Notes under the pieces: model-generated
What the model saw: only the letters and a program-made list of their open reading frames with translations
What the model was told of the DNA's origin: nothing
Databases searched by the model: none
Translations under genes and position numbers: made by a program
DNA from: Usnea hakonensis
Lineage: Eukaryota > Ascomycota > Lecanoromycetes > Lecanorales > Parmeliaceae
DNA length: 13,693 nucleotides
NCBI GenBank assembly: GCA_013423325.1
Contig: BLJB01000823.1
Span: forward strand, 1 to 13,693
Direction: 5' to 3'
In this document: positions 8,305 to 13,693 of the stretch, in pieces
Position numbering within the stretch: the stretch's first letter is position 1
How the letters are laid out: every line of letters starts with the position of its first letter

Positions 8305-9489
8305 TTCGATATTTTTCTTTTTCTAGTCCTTATCCTTATTCTTATCCTTAGACTTATTACTCTTATTCTCGGATTTATCGGAGTTATATAAAGGGCTCTT
8401 TTCGAATTTATTATAATTATAGTTTATTTTACCTCCTTTATCTTTTCTTCTATTATTTAAATTTCCTCCTCTATATTTAAAGTTATTAGAAGAGTTACCT
8501 TTTCCTTTATATTTTATATACTCTAGATAAGTAGTAAAGAATAGTAGCTTATTATATTCTATTAGTACTATTTTCGTACTAATAATTATATCCTTTAATT
8601 CAAGTCGTAGTCTTATTATAATAGTAGCGGTTCGATATATCTCTATCTACGGAGATAGTTATACCTCTAGGCTAGTAAAGTAGATATTAAATTAATATAT
8701 AATTTAGTTCGGCCTTTACCTTATATTTATATATTCTTAATTAATATCTAATTATCTATTAATTAGATCCTTAATTTTTCTAAGTAGAAATTTATTAAAG
8801 TAGTTCTAGCTATCTAATATTTTTAGGCTTAGAATATTCTTTTTATTATATTATTATTTTTTAGGATTACCTATAAGAAATTATACTATCTAGAGAATCT
8901 TTTAAGCTTTACTCGAAAAGTTTTAGAGGGTTATCTTAAATATACCCGTAATATTGTATATCTACTCGCGATACTTACGTCTAGATTTATTATAGTATAA
9001 CTTTAAATCTTTTAGTTAAAGATTACTATAAGAATAGTAGTTATCGCGAAAACGCTTTATTATATATAGTAATAATACCCTTAAAGAAAGTTTCGACCCT
9101 ATTAAAGTAAGAGTAAGGTCTCTTCTATCTATATTTAGTAATAGCGTTCCCTAATTACTTTCTATTTAATTAGAGTTCGTTTTACTCTCTTCGAGTATAT
9201 CGATTTCCTTTTTAATAGTTATAAGTTCGTATTCTTTATATAGATTATCTCGATAACGAGTTACTCGTATAATACGATTATTAATATTACTAGTATTATT
9301 ATTTCCCGAATCTATAGAATCTTCTTTATTAGAGATATAACTTAGTTACTTAAGATCTATAATCCCGAGTTAATTATCTAGTCCTATAATTCTAGAGTTA
9401 GATAATTCGCCTTCGTTACTACTTCGTTACGACTACGAACGTATATTATTTACTATACTAATCCCGGATTACTACCCCTTAGTAGGTAG

Positions 9490-9501
9490 AAGAATTAGAA
9501 T
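9490..9501 (-). promoter_or_regulatory. possible primer-binding site (self-priming type?)
   Basis: The first bases inside the 5' LTR (minus strand ATTCTAATTCTTC) do not begin with TGG or its RIP form, so a tRNA 3' end is not an obvious primer. The 9-mer at 9490-9498 on plus (AAGAATTAG) equals the minus-strand LTR text at 9580-9588. The transcript's LTR part could therefore pair with this site, as in Tf1/sushi self-priming. A chance match in AT-rich DNA cannot be excluded. Confidence 0.3.
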
Positions 9502-9728
9502 TATTAGAGTACTTATAATAATATAAGACTAGTAATAGATAGATATATATATATTAAATATAGTATCTTAATAGTAAAACTAATTCTTAAAAAATCTAAA
9601 AGGAAGAGGGGGGAATCGCCTTTTTAAGCTTCTTTTATTAAGATCTATATATATTAAGCTTATTAGCTACGTTAGGCCTTAGCTAAGTAGCCGCTTAGTA
9701 TAGGGCTCCCCTAAACCTAATACTAATA
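9502..9728 (-). repeat. LTR of element A (5' LTR in transposon sense)
   Basis: This is the partner of 2194-2420, with identical length and ends. In transposon sense it runs from 9728 to 9502. It has a TATA-like AATATATATAG near 9645-9655 (plus-strand coordinates) and a pyrimidine-rich run CCCCCCTCTTCC near 9603-9614. It keeps more C/G than the left LTR near 9700-9725, so it is slightly less mutated there. Confidence 0.92.
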
Positions 9729-9733
9729 GTATC
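9729..9733. repeat. target-site duplication GTATC, right copy
   Basis: This is the second copy of the 5-bp duplication. Immediately after it, sequence homologous to 5474 onward resumes, so 2193 and 9734 were neighbours before element A inserted. Confidence 0.93.
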
Positions 9734-11606
9734 CTACTAACGGATTATTATAATAGTATTTTAATAGCTCTTTATAGATAGAAGCCTCTTTAAGAATATA
9801 TAATAGATTATTATACTTTAATATTCTTTAACTATTTATAGTTTAAGCTCTAATATCTTTCTTTTACTTTTTATTCGCTTTATCTCTTTTATACTATAGT
9901 ACGAAAAGATCCTCTTTCTAAAAAACTTTAATAAGCTCGAAAATAGATTTATTATTTAAATTATATATTATTTCGCTTATTACTATAATATAGATAACTA
10001 AGTATAAGACGAGCTATTTATAACTAATAGTTCTAATAATAGAGTTAAGCTACTTCTTAGCTATATTATATTTATATTAAATAGACGTCTTATTTAAGCT
10101 TTCTATAGATCTTAGTATAAATTAAGATTTTCTAAATCTTAAAGGATATATTATATTTAAATATATTTCTTATATTACTATAGCTATTAATTTAATAAGT
10201 ATTATATATTTAGTAGCTACTTCTTTTTTACTACTAGTAGTTAGAAAGTATTAAATATATATTTCTATACTATATATTATAGAAGGGTTCTTACTACTAA
10301 AGCTATATTTTATAGACTTATAATATATTTCTTATCTATATATTATTTATATAGTAATAAAAATAGGACTTATTAAGCTTCCTATTAAAATAAGCTTTTA
10401 TTATAGTATAGATAAAAACTTATTTATTATATTATTCTTACTCTTATAATCTAGACGTCTAGATAGTATATCGGCTAGGTTTATTTTATCTAGATAATAA
10501 GAGATAAAGAAATTAAATATAAATAGCTTTATTATCTATCTAGCCTAGCGGCTATTTAAATTTAGTATTTTTATAAAGTACTTTAAATTATTATAATCTA
10601 TAAGGACTTCCTTCTAAATAGTAATATTAATATTTAAATATTATTATAATTACGAGAAGCTCTTAGTTATAGGTCTTATAATTTTACTCCGCTAGAATTA
10701 TCTTATACGAGTAAAATACTACTAGATACTACTACTTATTATCTTATTATAATTAAGTTAGAATATCGGCTAAAGTAAACTTTAAGGTATTAATTTCTAT
10801 TTATATTAGAAATTCTAGATAGAAGTAATATAGAAGAGGTATATTTATAAATAAATTATAAAGGCGGGTAAATATATACTCTATAATAATTAATTATTTA
10901 AATAGATTTAACTTAATTCCTTTTATACTCTCTTTTAATAATTCTATTAAAAGTCTCGTAATTTAGAAATAATAGTATATACCTTCTATAGAAGTTTACG
11001 AACCCTAGAAAAACTTATATATTATAATAGCTTTTAGATTTTAGCTACTTCTAGATTATAAATATTCTATATTAATCTATTATAATACTATTAATAATTA
11101 TTATAAAGCCCAGAAATTCGACTTCCTTTATAAAGAATTCGTATTTCTTTAAATTTATAAATAAGCTAAATTATCTAAATCTCTTAAATACTTACTTTAT
11201 ATAATTAATATAATCCGCTTCCGTTTTAGAGTATATAAGAATATTATCTAAATAGACTATATAAAAGTTATCTAATAACCTCGTTAACGACTTATTAATA
11301 TAAGTCTAAAAGGTTACTAATATATTAATAAGGCTAAAAGGTATAACTAGATATTTAAAGTAATTATAATATATATAAAATACTATTTTCTATTTATTAT
11401 CTTTTTAGATTTAAATATAATAATAGATATCTTTAAGATCTAATTTAATAAATATCTTTAACCCGTTAAGGCGGTCTAGAGTCTTACTAATTAGAGGTAA
11501 TAGATATCGATTCTTTATAATAACCTAATTTAGTCTATAATAATTAATATATAAATATAGACTATTATTCTTTTTAGGGATAAAGAGGATCGGAGCTCTT
11601 ATAGAG
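9734..11606 (-). pseudogene. RT-RNase H-integrase N-terminal remnant of pol, element B
   Basis: Minus strand. The RT motif LFIPKK is near 11575-11595. The LDL Asp codon 11438-11440 is intact. The YLDD box is at 11243-11254 and reads YLDN, so one Asp that is lost in element A survives here. The RNase H ETD reads ETN (10789-10791). A 17-bp deletion near 10610 and a 1- to 2-base difference between RT and RNase H break the frame. It runs into the integrase zinc finger at 9734, where element A interrupts it. TAA/TAG at former Gln/Trp occur throughout. Confidence 0.9.
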
Positions 11607-11607
11607 T
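9734..11607 (-). mobile_element. Element B, right part: RT to integrase N-terminus
   Basis: The segment aligns with 5474-7362 of element A and is the continuation of 78-2193. Homology ends at 11604-11607, just upstream of the RT motif APILFIPKK. The 5' LTR, gag, protease and the first part of RT are missing, and a different sequence starting TGTAAGGG follows. Confidence 0.9.
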
Positions 11608-11698
11608 TGTAAGGGACTAGATGAGAATCTAAATAATATATAGATCCAAGTATTAACTGAATATTACTATGAAGAAGATCTAATTACAAGTGGTTATA

Positions 11699-11726
11699 GG
11701 AGTTCTTATAAACGAACTCCGGAGTT
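11699..11726. repeat. clustered inverted repeats GGAGTTC / GAACTCC / GGAGTT
   Basis: GGAGTTC (11699-11705) pairs with GAACTCC (11714-11720) over an 8-base spacer. The second arm also forms the perfect 12-bp palindrome AACTCCGGAGTT (11715-11726) with the next bases. These are alternative hairpins inside the candidate LTR, perhaps a 3'-end or regulatory structure. Confidence 0.6.
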
Positions 11727-11917
11727 AATAGAAATAAGGCTAAGCCTAATCGGGCTAGCCTACGCTCTCTACTATTCTAGTAAGAAACGGAGGAGAAAAG
11801 AGTAGTTATAATATAAGACTATAATACTACCCCCCTCCTTAATATCGGAGCTTCTACGACGGCGATATTTCCTTCCTTCCAATATTATATACGACGATAA
11901 CGGTAATAGCGTATAGG

Positions 11918-11936
11918 CGTATACTTGAAGTATACG
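11918..11936. repeat. 19-bp palindrome in LTR of element C
   Basis: CGTATACTT and AAGTATACG flank a single G, giving a perfect inverted repeat. It keeps a TG despite RIP nearby. It may be a dimeric protein-binding site or a hairpin near the U3 start of the LTR. Confidence 0.6.
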
Positions 11937-12059
11937 TAGAAGAACTTTTTTAGGCGACGACAATAATTCCTTAGAAGAGTATTACTATAATTTAATATTC
12001 TAGTATAGAACGGGTACTATTATATATCTATATTATATCTTCGATAATAAGTATTATTA

Positions 12060-13633
12060 GTAGAGGAGACTATTCTGCGAGTCTCTTAAATATCCTATAT
12101 AATCTTACGGCGTTAAGGTAAGAATAATAAAAATTAGTAATAATATTAGCCGCTTCTATAATATTAGTAAAAGGCTCCTAGTTTAGTAGATCTAAATAAT
12201 CTAGCTATTTAACTTTATATTCTAATAGGCCTTTTTATTTAGTAATTAGATTATTTAATCTCTTATTAATACGTAATTTTATAATTTCTTCTACCTCGTA
12301 GGTATCCTTATAAATACCGATAAATAGTAGTAGAGGGATATATTATCCTAATAGCGGGTTACTATTATTAAGGTATAATAGCTATAGATAAAAAATAGGG
12401 TAAATACCCTTTATAGCTATAAATAACTCTAATTTATATACTATATTATTAATAACTTTAATAACCTTAAATAGTTCTAGGTTCTTATAGTCTAATAACT
12501 TACTAGGGCGATCTATTTTAATATTTCTTTTATTTAGTATTACTATATCTCCGACTTTAAATTTAGGTACTAGGATTTAATATCTATCTACTTACTCTTT
12601 CTATAGAGTTTATAACTATTTTAATTAGTTTTTTAGATATTCCCGTATTTTATCGATTTTATTAATAAATATATTAGCTAATATAATATCCCTCTTTACT
12701 CTTTATATAATATCGGGGGGAGAATTTAATAGTATAGAGGGTTCGAGTTCCGAGCGTAATATATAACCCTTAGTAACGAGGAATAGTAATAGTCCTAATA
12801 ATATATTTAAGTCTAAATTATCTTTAAACTTAATAATTAGTAAGTAGTCTATTTAATCGTTTTAGTTATAATTAATAAATACTCTTAGATACTATTTTAG
12901 TACTACGTTTATACTTTCTATCTATCTATTCGTCTCTAGATAGAACGTTATAGATAGTTTTAATATTATCTCTATTCGTTAATAAAGTCTTTTCTAGAAA
13001 TACGATATAAACTACGTATCTCTATCTAATATTATAAAGAATAGATAACCTTCCTCCCTCTAAACTTATTTTATAAATACTTATATAATAGCCTCTACCT
13101 CTAAGGAGTTTATAGAAATAAATTTCTTTTTCTTTAATAGCCTATCTACTATTATAAGTATATATTAGTACCGTCTTCTATATCGGATATATATAAGTAG
13201 ATTTATAATAAAATCTATAGAAATATCTTACTAGTAGTAGTTAGGGATTAGGAGAGGTTTAAGAAATTTTTACTTTCCTTCCCGATATACCTTTAATCTC
13301 TTATAGATATAGTAGCTTTTAACGTACCGCGATACTATATTAGTTATTCTAGGCTAGAAGTAATATATACTTATATAATTATATATAGATAAATAATCTA
13401 TATAGCCTTCTAGGGGTATATTATATATCTCCTTAAGAATACGTATTCGTAATTCGAGAATATTAGGTACAAATAATCGATTATTTATATATAATAGATC
13501 TTAGTAGACTCGATATTCTCTAAGTTCTAGATATAGATTATACTACTTTATTAATATAGCGGGGATCTTTCTTTTTCTAGCTAATTTAGTACGAATAATT
13601 CCTTAAATAAAATTATTATCTTTTAATACTTCC
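12060..13633 (-). pseudogene. integrase-chromodomain end of pol, element C
   Basis: Minus strand, one frame from about 13500 to 12070. The zinc finger is seen as EIYNIPLEGYIDYLS (13390-13435) and SYYIYKRL (13297-13318), with Cys/His changed to Tyr. The core has ISIDFII with Asp codon 13213-13215 intact, LDRDT with Asp 13024-13026 intact, and EF reading KF (catalytic Glu to Lys, 12829-12831). GPY-like text is near 12500-12560. The chromodomain shows YEVEEII..KVK*LDY..N*EPF (12150-12300), the Trp codons being TAG. Upstream it stops in the RNase H-integrase tether. It is a different chromovirus lineage from A/B. Confidence 0.88.
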
Positions 13634-13693
13634 TGTCACGGTGTGGATCTGAGTCTAGTTAGGTTGATCTATGCGATAGCCGACGGTTTAGGC
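13634..13693 (+). mobile_element. possible start of another LTR, unmutated
   Basis: The sequence changes abruptly to DNA rich in CA/TG that begins TGTCACGG, a common start of fungal Gypsy/Copia LTRs. It interrupts element C. Only 60 bases are visible, so low-copy host DNA is the main alternative. Confidence 0.35.

Larger units (their letters stand above)
8125..9480 (-). pseudogene. gag of element A, RIP-inactivated
   Basis: This is a minus-strand frame (codon low coordinate 1 mod 3) that keeps one phase from about 9330 to the stop at 8125. It starts with an acidic/coiled segment (YRDNLYKEYEL, KKEIDILEES near 9190-9260). The capsid-like part follows with YFNKFLLRKIKDLI (former Trp as TAG) and RRPN-type text near 8720, typical of Retrotrans_gag. 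Then comes a Lys/Asn/Gly-rich basic linker (8380-8520) and one zinc knuckle (8263-8304). The role was assembly of the virus-like particle and RNA binding. TAA/TAG mark former Gln/Trp. The start codon (ATG turned ATA) cannot be fixed; 9480 is an outer limit. Confidence 0.85.
2194..9728 (-). mobile_element. Element A: complete RIPed Ty3/Gypsy chromovirus, nested in B
   Basis: The 7,535-bp element is bounded by two 227-bp LTRs and flanked by GTATC duplications. Transposon sense is the minus strand: 5' LTR 9502-9728, gag, protease, RT, RNase H, integrase, chromodomain, extra 3' region, 3' LTR 2194-2420. The Pro-RT-RH-IN order plus a chromodomain places it in the chromoviruses of Metaviridae. The gag-pol block (about 5.2 kb) is of usual size; the 1.8 kb between chromodomain and 3' LTR is unusual and carries an antisense frame. 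CpA-type RIP has put stops throughout, and at least one indel separates the RT frame from the RNase H frame. It inserted into a same-family copy in the same orientation. Confidence 0.93.
11608..11962 (-). repeat. candidate 3' LTR of element C
   Basis: On plus it starts TGTAAGGG and ends GGCGACGACA; in transposon sense it runs TGTCGTCGCC to CCTTACA, so it has TG...CA ends. It lies at the right place, after the chromodomain. Outside its inner edge the minus strand reads CTAAGGAATTAT, a weak polypurine-like run. CA and TG are frequent in the first 95 bases, rare afterwards. A minus-strand 63-codon open frame inside (11772-11963) is not considered a gene. No second copy is in the window to confirm the ends. 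Confidence 0.5.
11608..13633 (-). mobile_element. Element C: second chromovirus family, truncated
   Basis: The segment shares no long nucleotide similarity with elements A/B, apart from a short stretch at the integrase IDFII site (about 13196-13226 against 5263-5293). In the minus sense it holds the integrase and chromodomain and probably ends with a 3' LTR (11608-11962). It is cut at 13633 in the tether before integrase. RIP is strong from about 11960 to 13630 (few CA/TG) but weaker in the LTR. Confidence 0.75.

Noticed and set aside
11772..11963. 63-codon minus-strand open frame
   Set aside because: It lies within the candidate LTR of element C, with a start at the LTR edge and no recognisable domain. 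LTRs rarely encode proteins; chance is sufficient.
1..13693. CRISPR array, tRNA or rRNA genes, bacterial operon
   Set aside because: No regularly spaced repeats, no cloverleaf or rRNA-like segments, and no prokaryotic gene organisation were seen. The repeats present are LTR-retrotransposon copies.

Overview
The window looks like an AT-rich, gene-poor heterochromatic block from a filamentous ascomycete (Pezizomycotina) genome. It is a graveyard of Ty3/Gypsy chromovirus-type LTR retrotransposons destroyed by repeat-induced point mutation (RIP). The dinucleotides CA and TG are almost absent across about 13.5 kb; by eye I find only about fifteen between positions 78 and 11600. CG is retained and TA is everywhere, which is the mark of CpA-directed C-to-T change on both strands. 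Every coding region is therefore full of TAA/TAG (from CAA, CAG, TGG), and no host gene, tRNA or rRNA is seen. The species cannot be named from this.

Layout. Positions 1-77 are unmutated flank. Positions 78-2193 and 9734-11607 are two halves of one older element (B), minus strand, truncated at both ends. Element A (2194-9728, 7,535 bp, minus strand) is inserted into it. A belongs to the same family as B and has two 227-bp LTRs and a 5-bp target-site duplication, GTATC. A reads, from high to low coordinates: 5' LTR, gag with a CCHC knuckle, a candidate -1 frameshift site, protease, reverse transcriptase, RNase H, integrase, chromodomain, then about 1.8 kb of extra sequence before the 3' LTR. 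That extra sequence holds a hydrophilic reading frame on the opposite strand, converging on pol; B carries it too. A second chromovirus family (C, minus strand) lies at 11608-13633: a candidate 355-bp 3' LTR and the integrase-chromodomain end of pol. C cuts into B at 11607 and is itself cut at 13633, where unmutated DNA starting TGTCACGG (a typical fungal LTR start) begins.

History inferred: B inserted first. A later jumped into B's integrase zinc-finger codons in the same orientation. C broke B on the right, and another event broke C. RIP then hit all the repeats. Elements A and B have lost zinc ligands and catalytic residues through the expected changes (Cys/His to Tyr, Asp to Asn, Glu to Lys, Trp/Gln to stop), and nothing here can be autonomous. 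The least ordinary features are the antisense frame downstream of pol, the A_AAA_AAG slippery heptamer followed by TAG at the gag-protease junction, and a possible self-priming primer-binding site.
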